NCBI GenBank assembly: GCA_014529385.2
Contig: CM043957.1
Location: forward strand, 87,080,381 to 87,144,380
Length of the DNA stretch: 64,000 nucleotides
DNA from: Adiantum capillus-veneris
Taxonomy: Eukaryota; Streptophyta; Polypodiopsida; Polypodiales; Pteridaceae
Direction: 5' to 3'
Shown one piece after another: positions 34,139 to 44,940 of the stretch. Position 1 is the first letter of the stretch; each line of letters opens with the position of its first letter. The position numbers and the translations under genes are program-made. The notes under the pieces are model-generated. The model saw only the letters and a program-made list of their open reading frames with translations. It was not told the DNA's origin and ran no database searches.

Positions 34139-35062
34139 CTATGCGATGGTCTTGCCATCAATGATAACCCTACCATCCCGATATACTGCCTTCTTCCCTT
34201 CTTTGCGGGCTTGGTGGACTCGAGGCATGCACGCGCGACGGTGATCTTGTTGCATCTTTGTGAGGTCATCATCTAGATAAATCGGTGGGCCGTCGATCCC
34301 TCTCAGGATGACCCTCTTTCGGAGGAAGGAAGTTCGAGACTCCTCGGAGGCGAATTGGAGGATGAGAGCTCTTTTCTTTGGATCTTTGCCGGCTCTCCAA
34401 ACTTTGGAGAAAGGGATCTCTTCTTCCTTGTATCCCACTTTCTTGCATAAAGCTTTCCCATCGCTTTCGGGTGTAGACCCTTCTTCTTCTTTGATGCCGG
34501 TCACTCGCACATTGAGACGGCGAGCTTGTCGCATCTTCTCCTCTTCGATGGTTGTGTGTACGATGAGTACTTCATCTTTTTGGGCTTCCTCTCTTGCTAC
34601 CTTCTTGATGTTCTTTTTGACTACTTCGACCCATCCTTCTTTGGTGGCCTCTAATTTGTCCTCAATGCTTGCGGTGAGGGCTTTGGTGATCTCCTCCTTG
34701 AGGGCTTCCTTAGCCTCCCCTTTAATCTCTCCTTCCTCGGGGGTGAGGGATGTGAGGGAAGCATGAAGGAGATCGATTTGTGCCTTCATCTCTTCTTGCT
34801 CTTTCCTCCATCTCTCCCTCTCCTTCTCGTTCTCCCGTTCCCTTCTCTCCTTCCCCTCTTTGAGATTTTGGATTTCCGCTCTCATGTCCTCCTTCTCTTC
34901 GTTCCATAGCTTGATGAAGTTGGCTTTCTCCTCCTTCCATATTTCTCTCTCCATCCGCCATTCCTTCATGTCCTTCTCCAATTGTGCAAGCCTCTTATTC
35001 GTGAGCATGAAGGACGTTGTCTTCTTTGTCGGTGTCGGCGTCTTGATGATGGGGGAAGACAT
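34139..35062 (-). CDS. LINE-A ORF1: L1-type coiled-coil/RRM nucleic-acid chaperone
   Basis: 307 codons from ATG at 35062. Residues about 20-115 are a Lys/Glu-rich coiled coil (RLAQLEKDMKEW...ERERWRKEQEEMK). About 120-190 is charged linker. An RRM-like segment follows (RRLNVRVTGIKEEEG), then a C-terminal domain ending PRVHQARKEGKKAVYRDGRVI. This coiled coil-RRM-CTD order is that of L1-type (Transposase_22-like) ORF1 proteins, unlike the gag-like zinc-knuckle ORF1 of many plant LINEs. It would coat LINE RNA as a trimer. The stop is TAG followed by GGA. Confidence 0.85.
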   Translation of the reverse strand: MSSPIIKTPTPTKKTTSFMLTNKRLAQLEKDMKEWRMEREIWKEEKANFIKLWNEEKEDMRAEIQNLKEGKERRERENEKERERWRKEQEEMKAQIDLLHASLTSLTPEEGEIKGEAKEALKEEITKALTASIEDKLEATKEGWVEVVKKNIKKVAREEAQKDEVLIVHTTIEEEKMRQARRLNVRVTGIKEEEGSTPESDGKALCKKVGYKEEEIPFSKVWRAGKDPKKRALILQFASEESRTSFLRKRVILRGIDGPPIYLDDDLTKMQQDHRRACMPRVHQARKEGKKAVYRDGRVIIDGKTIA

Positions 35063-35350
35063 GGTTGGCTTCGTAGCTACCCTCTCTTCATATTGTGAAG
35101 AAGAGGGGAAGAGAACACTCAGCTTGTGTGTATGCAGGGGGCAGCGGGCAGGGGATGGGGATGGGGGTGTGTGTTTTCACTTGACGTGCAGGGAGCAGCG
35201 CAGCGCGCAGGAGGGAGCAGCACACAGGGGTAGCGTGCAGGGGTGGGGCAGCGCGCAGAGGAGGCAGCGCGGCGCAGGGAGCGGCGCGCAGTGAGCAGCG
35301 CGCAGGGGAGGCAGCGCGCAGGAGGGAGCCACGCGCAGGGGAGGCAGCGC

Positions 35351-35352
<2 letters not shown>
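35063..35352 (-). repeat. LINE-A 5' UTR with GCAGCGCGCAGG minisatellite
   Basis: 35190-35350 is about ten degenerate units of GGGAGGCAGCGCGCA on the plus strand. GC-rich and strongly structured. Internal promoter function is likely for a LINE 5' UTR but unproven. Confidence 0.7.
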
Positions 35353-35398
<46 letters not shown>

Positions 35399-35581
35399 AA
35401 CTGTTGACCTGAAAACTCTGAAGCCCGGATTATTTAGGGTTTCATGTAGCAGTCTGCCGCATATTTAGGGGCTTTGTTGAGCTCTGCACACTGTCCTTCA
35501 TACCTGCGTGCTGCCTTGCGAGAGAGAGAAGGAGAAGAGAGACGTGTCGGCCAGTTAGGGTTTCACCGTGGCGAGCTTGCT

Positions 35582-35613
<32 letters not shown>
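35353..35613. other. Two (GA)n arrays around an unassigned 185-bp segment
   Basis: GA arrays at 35353-35395 and 35585-35613. Between them are two pieces of TTAGGGTTTC and no recognisable element. It may be a 5' piece of another insertion in the same LTR GA tract. Confidence 0.6.
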
Positions 35614-35616
<3 letters not shown>

Positions 35617-35690
35617 TGAAATGAAATGAAATGTTATATTAACGTCTTCAAAAGGCCAAAATGACCTATGAGACCAATCAGTTACAAAAT
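35614..35690 (-). mobile_element. LINE-A 3' end fragment, about 77 bp
   Basis: Minus strand: TTTTGTAACTGATTGGTCTC, hairpin AGGTCA-TTT-TGGCCT (35667-35653), GAAGACGTTAATATAACATTTC and (ATTTC)n, then CT. It sits in the copia LTR and replaces roughly 15 bp of it. Confidence 0.85.
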
Positions 35691-35909
35691 ACTTAATATA
35701 CAGTGTAAAAATAGAATACCTTTAGCATAGAATTCATATGTACAACAAGGCCTATTATTTATAAGGCTAAGGATGAGTATCCGGTTCAGCCTTTGACTTG
35801 CATAAAGGCAAAGCTAATATCCAAGATACTAAAAGGCTTATCTTCCACATAAGCATTTAACAACTAAGAGTTGTTTCTCACCAAAGGCTTAGGACATGCC
35901 CACCCAACA

Positions 35910-35926
35910 ATCCTCCCTTTGGGCAT
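35910..35926 (-). promoter_or_regulatory. Copia polypurine tract
   Basis: The minus strand reads GCCCAAAGGGAGGAT just before TGTTGGGTGGGC, the start of the 3' LTR. Confidence 0.7.
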
Positions 35927-36100
35927 GGCCTATATTGAAGTAATCTAGATCGAGACTCATAAGCCACACACGATAATAGTTACATAGACTAGGATAGTCA
36001 CACAGACTATAGTCACACAGACAAATAGGTCTACACTAATATGGTGTCACACAGACTTAAACCATCTCCTCAAACAAATAAGGTGGAAGACAATCCATAT

Positions 36101-37030
36101 CTATAGTACATCAGTATATTCACAAAAGAGAGTAGGGGCGGTACACACATACAAACAGTTGTCTTCCTCGTCCTCTTCGTCTTCATTTTTGTCGTCATCT
36201 CTGCAAGGTTGATTTTGCATTTTCACTGTCCTCTGCAAGGTTGATTTTGCCTTTTCCTCTATTGCTACTGCTACTATTACCTGGGCATTTTGATGGTGGA
36301 TATCCTTTGACCCCGCAATTGCTACAGGATATGTTCTTGTAGCAATCATTTGAGAAATGCCGTGGTTTGACGCATTCGTAACACCTTTTATTTTTGGTCG
36401 TAGTTGATGAAGATGCATTCCTAGATGATGATGGAATGTAAGCTCCTCCATTTGCCGACGCCTTCTTTGTTTGCTTCTTATCTCCTTCAATTAAGACATT
36501 TATGACTTGTTACAATGTGGATATTGGTTACTTTTGTTCTAGAACTGTGACTATGTTCTCTAAGTTTTTTGGGACAGCACTTAAGAGCACAGCAACCTTA
36601 TATTCGTCAGGGATTTGACACTCGATATAAGTTAATTGAGTGATGATGCTCATTAACCTGTTGACGAGGCTTGAGATATCCACCCCTTTATTCATCGTCA
36701 ATTTGTAAAAAGGTTCTTTTTAAGGCTAATTTTTTTTTGTTTTGCACCAAGATTTTCTTCTAGGATCATCCATGCTTGAATTGTTGTGGTGCAATTATTA
36801 GTGAAGTGCACTAATTATCATGTAATGATGTGATAATTATTCCTAGAGCTTGTCATCTTTTGCTTGAAGTTGTGCGATCTAGGCTCTAGTGTGATGTCGA
36901 TTGTGGATGGTTCAGCCGTGCGTGGTTTTACAACAGACCATAGTTGCTTTCTCATGAGATACCTACGTAGCTTTGTCTGCCAGGTATGGAACCCTTCCTC
37001 ATTGAATTTTTCAATCCCTTTTTCTCCCAT
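36101..37030 (-). pseudogene. Copia gag (UBN2-type) with zinc knuckles
   Basis: Starts MGEKGIEKFNEEGFHTWQTK then LRRYLMRKQLWSVV, the classic N-terminus of plant copia gag. In the minus frame near 36390 are C-YE-C-VKPR-H-FSND-C, a CCHC knuckle, and C-SN-C-GVKG-Y-PPSK-C, a second with His changed to Tyr. The C-terminus is Asp/Glu-rich (NEDEEDEEDN). Stops lie between the two halves. It would assemble virus-like particles; no pol follows it. Confidence 0.75.
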
Positions 37031-38298
37031 AGTGCCAATAGAGGGGTCTTAGCAATTAGATATAGCTAATGCTAGTGTCTATCCTCTTTACAAGATGTGC
37101 ACTAAAAAAATCTCTCCCCTTAGATTATGAACTTTTTCATACACTTCAAGTGATAGTGCTCGGATGCAAAAATTTAAGCTTTCAATTACGACAGATTTAG
37201 GGAGAATGTTATAGAGAGGTGTTCTTTGACGCTCGAGAAAAAGCTTGAAGCCTTGAAGATCTTTTGAAAGAAGCTTTTGCCTAAGATGATCGAAAAATTC
37301 TTTGGATGCCCAAAGGAAGCCTTGAAATTCTCCTTGAAGTTTTGATGATGGAGACTTTGGTTGTTGTCTGCTCATAAAAATGTGCCCTTTGGCAAATTGA
37401 GGTGAGGCACCTTGGTTGTTCACGTAGGAAAGCACCTTTACAGAATTTGAGGCCGCGAGATCGGTTCCCTATGGAGAATCCAAAAAAAAAACAAATTGCA
37501 AATTGGGTCAGGTCCAGGTGTGTGAACTTCCGTCCAAGTGTAGAGGCTCTCTTTTTTGTGACTTAGGGTGTGTGGGGGCGTTCTCATGCCAATTTAACAT
37601 CGGCCCAATCCGCTCGAGCCAGCTTGAAGAAGGTTGAAGAGGATAGGCAGTGCCTAATCACCCTTTAATTTGTTTTCTGAGCTCATTGTTGATGACGAGC
37701 GGGCTTTATCTGGTAGCATGTGAGAATAGCCTAGTAGTAGTGTACTACTTGCAACGGGTGGCTAGGCATGACAAGGTGTTGGAGCGAGCCGAGGTTATGA
37801 GAATTTGTGGACAAAGCTGCACCGAGCTTCCCAATGCTTCTGATTGCACCTGCCACTCGAGGGAACGTCAAGTTTGTCAAGCTACTATCCGTGTAGGTTC
37901 CGTTTACAAACAGTAGCTTGTGTTGCGAGGATTTCCAAGACCTCTCGGATGTGAGCGTAGTTGATGCAAGCACCTCTAGTAGTAGCACTCAACACAGTTC
38001 GAATTTGAGTAAGTCACCACAATTGGCAAGCAATAGCGCAAGGCTGCTGGTGTATAGATTAAGAGCTATGATCAATGGCTAACTCCACACACACTGTATT
38101 AATTCAAACTTTTGAAATGATCTATTAACACACACAAATTGCACTAACTAATAGGAAAGAAATAAGCCAAAATCAAGGCAAATCTGAGAGCTAATTAAGT
38201 GGAATTATGTACACACTCTTAAGATAGAAAATGAGAAACGCTCAACTAATGAAATTATTCGGAGATTCAAAGAGGCTCAATTGCACCTTAATCATGGC
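37031..38298 (-). other. Copia leader between PBS and gag
   Basis: 1.27 kb without a recognised domain. A 115-codon frame (37435-37088, minus) and an 85-codon frame (37988-37731) are open but match nothing I know. The length is unusual for a copia leader. Confidence 0.5.
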
Positions 38299-38310
38299 GC
38301 TCTGATACCA
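38299..38310 (-). promoter_or_regulatory. Copia primer binding site (iMet type)
   Basis: The minus strand reads TGGTATCAGAGC two bases after the end of the 5' LTR (…CCCAACA AT). Confidence 0.9.
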
Positions 38311-38312
38311 AT

Positions 38313-38390
38313 TGTTGGGATCATAGATGGGTGCAAAGCGCTCAAGGGGGCTTGAAAGGAGGGGCAACCATAGCTATACAGTAGAGAGAG

Positions 38391-38435
<45 letters not shown>

Positions 38436-38667
38436 ACGCACTTTCAATACTCAATATACAACGCAAAAATAGAATACCTTTAGCATAGAATTCATATGTA
38501 CAAGAAGGCCTTTTATTTATAAGGCTAAGGATGAGTATCCGGTTCAGACTTTGACTTGCATAAAGGCAAAGATAATATCTAAGATACTTAAAGGCTTATC
38601 TTCCACATAAGCATTTAACAACTAAGAGTTGTTTCTCACCAAAGGCTTAGGATGTGCCCACCCAACA
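38313..38667 (-). repeat. Copia 5' LTR, intact (355 bp)
   Basis: Minus strand from TGTTGGGTGGGC (38667) to GATCCCAACA (38313). It contains an uninterrupted (GA)n tract at 38393-38431, the empty counterpart of the site that received the LINE/SINE insertions in the 3' LTR. About a dozen mismatches to the right piece of the 3' LTR over some 215 bp are visible by eye. Confidence 0.92.
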
Positions 38668-39205
38668 TGGTCCAGCATTAAACTAACATGCCTCAGTGGA
38701 TAGAGCCAAAGTACACACAATTGATATTGCTAGTAGCTACTGCTACGGCCATCTGCTCCTACACACGAGACCACTGTCTCGGCCTCAACATGGGCTACAA
38801 CCCTAGCCAGCTCTGAAAGCAAATCTTCGGTCAAACTTCTCCAGGCAAGAAACTCATCTGGAGGGAGGACAAGGATCAGGGATGCCCATGGTGTGGCTGC
38901 CCCTTGAAGATCATGGATCTCCTCCTCCCCTACGCCTGCACCAAGAGGAAGGTGCTCTGCAACAACATGATCACATCACCTCTACATGTATGTCCTGAGA
39001 AGAAAAACGCAAGGGAAATCCCCTTGCTGGCCATTACATCTCCCGGTCGTGTTGTCTGCTGCTGGAAATTCAAAACGCTGGGCTGCCAAAAACGCTAGAG
39101 GTAGGCTGATCAAAACGCAAGCAAGTGCTGCCCCCACCCACTAATCACCCTAGGGCTGCTCACTAGGAGCACCCTGCAGACAAGGCCTGTGCACGCACTA
39201 TGCTT
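38668..39205. other. Right flank of copia, no gene recognised
   Basis: Begins with the second TGGTC. A 64-codon frame at 38904 has nothing recognisable. The sequence is CT/CA-rich unique-looking DNA, possibly old retroelement. Confidence 0.4.
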
Positions 39206-39785
39206 GTCACGAGTGCTGACGTGGAAATTCCACTCAAGGGGACCTGTTTTAAAGCGCCCATAGTGACTAGACAGTGAGAAACATTAGAACCCTAAAAATA
39301 TGCTAACATGGCACCTGTACGAACGTCCCGAACTTTGCGCCGCAAATTGTGGAACTGCGCGAACATGCCCGTAAAATGCAAGGTAAGCTTCTGGGCACCA
39401 GGTTTTGATATTGGATGCTTTTTAGGACTCAACTTTTCATATCTACTACTTTTGGAGGCCACACGCCTCTAAATACAAGCTTGGGGGGTTATCACAAGTT
39501 CGTGACATGGCACCACCCCTAGGGGGTTAGGGCCACTAAAACCTACAAGAGGACAATCAGCCATGAACAGACAAACCCTAAAAACACGGATCTGCTTGAC
39601 ATGGCATCTTGTACAAATAATCTCGCAAATCACCAAGCATGCTGACGTGGCATTGCACGGACTGCACCAAAAGGCGAAATTGACTTCGGGCACCAGTTTT
39701 TGCCTCACAGCTTTTGGGGACGTGTAGCTTTTCATCTGTATTGCTTTTCGAGGCCAAGAGCCTTCAAATATGGAGTTGGATGAAA
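39206..39785 (+). repeat. Two partial gypsy LTRs in tandem
   Basis: 39206-39489 carries GCTGACGTGGAAATTCC and CACCTGTACGAACGTCCCG (compare 14700-14722). 39490-39785 starts TCACAAGTTCGTGACATGG, repeats CTAGGGGGTTAGGGCCACTAAAACC exactly as at 41315, and then changes into internal sequence. Both lack one end. Confidence 0.65.
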
Positions 39786-41278
39786 AAGAAACAACAACAA
39801 AAGGAGGAGACCAAGAAAGAGGAGTTGTTTTAGCCCTAGCAAGCTCCAAAAAAATGCTTTTTCACGCTTTTGGGCCTCTAAAAATCTCTTCAACGGATAA
39901 GAAATTGGATATGAGGCAAAAGTCAAAGTTGATCCTCTCGACAAGCCTTACGCATTGACACAAACAGATTTTGTTTCTGACAATTTTGAAAAATTAGGGT
40001 TTTCAGCAGTAAATTAGGGTTTCTGCAACATGTGTCAAAATTATGTTTTGGGTGCTTTTTGCAAACAATAGGTATCAAGATAGAGGAAAATGAAGTTACA
40101 AGCATGGGAAATGAAAAAGCAACGAGAAGAATTAATTGTTTGAATTTTAATTAAGATTTTGAACACTCTTTGAGAATATTGTTTGGAAATAGTTTGAACC
40201 ATAGTAACAGGGGACGCTCTTTTTCGGGCTTCCCGTCCCCACTTTTCCGTCCCCACTTGCCGTCCCGCCCTCTTTTTAACACTAAATATCCATTTGAGCC
40301 CCGTCCCCCGTCCCCCGTTCCTCGTCCCGAAATGCGTCCCTTGTGACTATGGTTTGAACTAAACAAAATCTTATTTGAACCTATTTGACCTTGTTTTGGT
40401 GCCAATTGAGTTTGTTTGATTCTTGCAACACAGGCTTCGGTCTTGGGAGTGTTTGGTTGTATATGGCCTCTAATGATATAGACTTCGATCTAGAGTGCTA
40501 TACTAGGAACCCTCTGAACGACCCAAACTTCAGTTTGGGGAGTGTTTGGTTGAATCTAGATGCTTTATGTTATCCATGTACACAAGTGAACTCTTATGTC
40601 ATTTGTAAAGCATTTTGTGAAGCATATAAATCTAGTGCATCAATAGTTCCAAATTGGATGAGATTGCTTGGGTATGTGATCTTAGTGAATCGAGACCCCC
40701 TTTAAAGATCAACGTGGTTTGAGTGTGAAGGCTAACATTGCTATGCCAGAACATCGAGAGCTCCAATGTGGATGAGATGACTGTATGAAAATCTGATTGT
40801 GGAACTGTATGGTGTAATGTGTGCTAGAGAATGTGTTGTCTGGCAACAATGGACAATGGCATGCATACATAAAAGCAATGTCTACTAAAGAATCAGATTG
40901 AGTATTTCAGGTCTAATCGTGGGCAATTAGGCATATGTCACACATCCGGATAGACGTGTGTGAAATGGCAAGCAACGATTCTCTAGCAGGATGTCCATCT
41001 CTAGGTGCACTGAGCCGGTTCTACCCCCACAACCATCTACAGCAGCAAGCGGACATGGAGAAAAGAGACCCAACGAAGACATTCTACAGAATTCATCCTG
41101 CGCTACTTTCTCTCAGACGGACAAAGACCTCCACCTGGCGAGGGTTGCTTCCTTGTTCCATGGATGAACAAATATTACTTTCAAAAGGTCCACCTCTCGT
41201 GTGACATAACATGCATCCACACACACACTTTCGGAGCTTGTCCGGCGCCCGTGTGTGACACGGGCCTTACTCTTATTT
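39786..41278 (+). other. Gypsy 3' internal region, non-coding
   Basis: Related to the palindrome arms: TTCGGTCTTGGGAGTGTTTGGTTG (40438-40461) and GAACGACCCAAAC...GGGGAGTGTTTGG (40515-40549) parallel the GACGCAGGC/GAGCGTTTGG units. GTCCCCGTCCCC-type repeats at 40240-40330 stand out. A decayed hairpin TAATCG-TGGG-CAATTA lies at about 40915-40930. Confidence 0.6.
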
Positions 41279-41290
41279 TAAGAGGGGGTA
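41279..41290 (+). promoter_or_regulatory. Polypurine tract
   Basis: AAGAGGGGGTA directly before LTR sequence, identical to the PPT at 18431-18441. Confidence 0.75.
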
Positions 41291-42066
41291 CGTCACAAGT
41301 TGGTGACGTCGCACTATTCCTAGGGGGTTAGGGCCACTAAAACCTACGAGGCCAAGAACAAACAAACCCTAAACACGCTAATCTGCTAACATGGCATCCT
41401 GTACGGTTATTCCGGAAAATCGCCAAGCATACTGACATGGCACAGTACAAATTGCCGCAAACGCAGAATTGATTTCTAGCGCCAGTTTTGGCCTAACAGC
41501 TTTTGGAGCCGTGTAGCTTTTCATCTATTCTACTTATCGAGGCCAAGGGCCTTTAAATATGTAACTATAGCACACTCTTTGGCATTCCAGATTCAGTAGA
41601 AGCAGAGCAGAGTCCCGACACTTATACTTGGTTGAAGCAATACAAAAGAAATACTGAAAGGGGTGCCAAGGTTTAGGGGCCGATGCATCTGGGAGTGGAA
41701 CTCCACCACTCCCCATCTCTTGTGTGGATTTTTTCTCTCTATCTATCTATTCAATATTTTGAACTACTAAAAGTTTGTTCCAATCTGTTCTTTCAATTGG
41801 CACGTGGTGCCCTCCCATTACATGAGCTCTCTCAGGCATCCTTGCGTGCGCAGAAGCAGATGCAAAGCTCCCCGACGCTTCTACCTTTTGTCGAGCAATA
41901 TAAAAGAAATACGGACGGGGCACGAGGGAATTGGGGCCAGTGATATGGGAGTGGAACTCTGCCACTCCGTGTCTACCGTGTGGATCTTCTCTCTCTTTGT
42001 TTTAGAGTGCTAAAATTCTGTTCCAGTTTGTTCTTTTCAGTTTGCACGTGATGCCCTCCCGTTATA
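41291..42066 (+). repeat. Gypsy LTR with adjacent PBS
   Basis: Starts CGTCACAAGTTGGTGACG and ends CCCTCCCGTTATA, followed by TGGTATCGAGC (42068-42078), an iMet PBS with one change. It contains GCCTTTAAATAT (TATA region, about 41549) and the shared motif twice (AAAGAAATACTGAAAGGGG near 41646 and AAAGAAATACGGACGGGG near 41904), so part of the LTR is duplicated. Confidence 0.8.
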
Positions 42067-44940
42067 GTGGTATCGAGCTTAAGTCCTTTGCCCTCTTGAC
42101 GAGCAAACAAGTCCTCCTTGGAACAAACAAAAGAAGATAGTGCTTTTTGATTCCACCGAGTATTTGCAGGAACTCCGTGGCATACTCTCGAAGCATCCTA
42201 AACAAAACCTACCTATTCTGCAGAACTTCCAACAATTCTTGAACTACATGTTGCCACCTCTTTTGCCTTAGGTGTTCCTTCCTCCAGCACCAGAAAGTGC
42301 GAGAGCTGCTTCTCGACAAACTACACAGACTTCTATTTCGATCCGGGGAGTCTTTGAAAATATGGTTGTACCATCCGATTTCTACCTGATGCCACCAGTG
42401 ACCACCGCCCCCCCAACCAATGTTCAATAGTTGGAGCCCGTACGTATGCCTGCCCCTATTATCCACCTTTGGAATGTGCACCAAACCAACCCAAAGACTT
42501 CAAAGTTGGTGGATCTATGGTAAAAATTTTCACTTTTCTGGGCATGGGGTTATCATGCATATAGCTTGGACAACAGCTATGACATCCCTACTCACGCTGT
42601 CAGTGCCCAAGAGTAGGTGCAGGTTTGTCTAGAGGTCATTTATGCTTTGAACATACTCTATAAAACCAACGAGCTGAGTTTCTATCACCCTCCGGAGGTG
42701 ATGGGCAAAGCCCACCAACGGTGTAGTAGAACCAAATGTGCCATTTGCCATCTAAAGCAAACTTTATCTCACAAGAGTTGGCCATCAAGTTGGGCATTAA
42801 AACTGAAGAGATGGGGTACACAGCAGAGGCAAGGTTGGCATGTCCTAGCCACTCAAAGTGTGTTACTCCTATCATTGGAAAGCTGCGTCTGCATATTCAG
42901 TCATATGTGGTTACAAGAGGAATTTTACATCATGCCAGTGGAAGGGTGCGATGCGTTGTTGGGAATCCCGTGGATGTTCCGTATACTTGGAGTGTTGGAT
43001 GTCTTCAGCATAGGGGCAAAACTCACATCCTTGACGTAAAGCTTATAGGGGAGTCTCTCCCTATTGTATCTGCTTCGACTATAACTTCAGTAATTAAGAA
43101 TTGTCTTTCTGCCTACTTGATTTTTGCACGTGATGTTTCAGATAATTATCAGTTGTGTTAGATAAAGAAAGATCAGCATTTTTGTGAGAGTTCAGTGACT
43201 CTTTTTCAGATTCATTACCGTCTTAGTTGTTGTCGGAGAGGCCTGAGGATCATGCGAGAGATTCGGTGCCAGGTTGTGGCCCACCAAATAGGCCTCCCTA
43301 CAGGGTTACTGCAGCTCAGCAGAAAGAGATTATGGGCTAGGAAGAGGAGCTACTAGAAAAAGGGCTGATTCAACCTAGTTCTTCAGCCTTTTGCTCCCCA
43401 GTGCCTCTAGTGCAGAAGAAGGATGGCTCTTGGCACATGTGTATTCACTACCATGCGTTGAGTAAGAATGCCATCAAGAATAGGTTTCCTATCCTAAGGA
43501 TGGATGATATTCTTGTCCGTTTAGAGGGTGCTGCAATTTTCAACAGGATAGACCTTAAGAGTGGATAGCATCAGATTCGTATTAGGCCAGAGAATGTGCA
43601 CAAGACTGCGTTTAGGACGACATTTGGTCTGTATGAGTTCTTAATGATGCCATTTGGTCTGACAAATGTTCTTGCTACGTTCAATAGGAATCAGGATGAT
43701 GAATTTTTCTGCCCACATCAAAAGTTTGTTGGCACATTCTTTGATGACATGATAGTCTATTCGAAGAATGAAGAGAGCATAGGTATTACTTGACCATTGT
43801 GTTCGAAGAGTTACGCAGTCAAAGGTTGCTTGTCAATCCTAAGAAAAGTGAATTCTTCTTAGAAGAGATCCACTTTCTTGGCCACATAGTGTCAAAGGAT
43901 GGTGTCCGAATGGATCCTGCCAACGTTGAAGCAATCAGGACATGGCCAGATTTGAAGACTATGCATGATGTCCGTAGCTTCTTTTTGGCTTATGCTCTTA
44001 CTACAAAAGATTTATCAGGAACTTCGTCGAGATTGCTTCACCCCTACATGCTCTACAAAAGAAAGAGGTCACGTTCAAGTGGATACAAAAAGAGATTTCA
44101 GCTTTTAATCTCCTAAAGAAAACGATGACTTCAAATCCAGTATTGTTTTACCAGATCTCAAGAAGTCATTTGTGGTCCAGTGTGATGCGTGTGGCAATAG
44201 TATTGGGGCAATGTTAATTCAAGATGGTCACATAGTAGCTTACGAGAGCAGAATCTCGCAAGGGCTAGAAAAGACTCTGCAAATCTACGAAAAAGAGCTA
44301 CTAGCTGTGATTCATGCGCTTTCTAGTTGGAAGCACTACCAATTAGGTGTTGATTTTGTTGTCCAAACAAATCATCAAACCTTGCGATACTTCTTGACAC
44401 GGTCAAAGTTAACGGAAAAGCATATACGATGGGCAACCATTCTCTGTATGTTCCACTTTCAGACTGTGCAAGTGGAAGGTAAGAAGAATGTTGTGGCTGA
44501 TGCGTTATCAAGAAATCCACAAATTTCAGTTGTGTCAATTCCTTATCATCATGAGCTTGATGACATGAAGGAATAGTATGTTGTTGATGAAGATTTTGCG
44601 CGGATCTTTGAACAATTGCAAGATGGGCAACACCATGAGCACTATCTCCACACGGACGATTTTATGATGATGCATGGCAGACTATTTGTCACTACAGCAT
44701 TGCAACATATGGTTATGATAGAAAGCCATGTCCCACCGTATGCACGGCATCATGGTATAGATGCGACAGTGAAAGCGGTCCAGACATTTTTTATTGGCCT
44801 ACTTTGAGAAACCATGTGGATGCCTTTGAGCGAGCATGCGTAATTTGCCAAAAGGTCAAATTTGACAAGCATAACACATGGCAGACTATGTGTCACTAGG
44901 CCATTGCGACATATGGTTATGGTAGAAAGTCATGTCCCAT
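42067..44940 (+). pseudogene. Chromovirus gag-pol, decayed
   Basis: Order: gag N-terminus (42090-42500), protease region (KANFISQELAIKLGIKTEEMG at 42754, its catalytic DxG lost), RT (PPNRPPYRV, DGSWHMCIHYHALSKNAIKN, FFDDMIVYSKN as the YxDD box, 43270-44120), RNase H (VQCDACGNSIGAML to NVVADALSRNP, 44170-44520) and an integrase zinc finger start (HHGIDATVKAV, 44752). Many stops. The integrase core is lost at the junction with the next LTR (44941). Confidence 0.85.

Larger units (their letters stand above)
30175..35352 (-). mobile_element. LINE-A copy 3, essentially full length
   Basis: Minus-strand order: minisatellite 5' UTR (35352-35063), ORF1 (35062-34139), ORF2 (34138-30420), short 3' UTR, hairpin AGGCCGA/TCGGCCT (30214-30229) and a (CTTT)n tail at 30195-30175. 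(GA)n arrays (CT on the LINE strand) touch both ends: 30144-30174 and 35353-35395. ORF1 is intact and ORF2 has one visible frameshift, so this is the youngest LINE here. Confidence 0.92.
30005..35909 (-). repeat. Copia 3' LTR split by nested insertions
   Basis: The left piece 30005-30060 (TGTTGGGATCATAGAT, GGCTTGAAAGGAGGGGCAGCC) and the right piece 35691-35909 (ending GCCCACCCAACA) match the two ends of the intact 5' LTR at 38313-38667. The break coincides with the GA tract of the intact LTR (38393-38431). Confidence 0.88.
30005..38667 (-). mobile_element. Ty1/copia gag-only element with nested insertions, target duplication TGGTC
   Basis: Minus-strand LTR element with termini TGTTGGG...CCCAACA on both LTRs, PBS next to the right (5') LTR, PPT next to the left (3') LTR, and gag as the only recognised ORF. 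TGGTC flanks it at 30000-30004 and 38668-38672. The internal region is only 2.4 kb and lacks protease, integrase, RT and RNase H, which fits a TR-GAG-type non-autonomous element or a deletion derivative. The 3' LTR is expanded from 355 bp to 5.9 kb by nested LINE/SINE insertions. Confidence 0.88.

Noticed and set aside
37731-37988. 85-codon frame in the copia leader as a real gene
   Set aside because: No recognisable domain and no support beyond being open.
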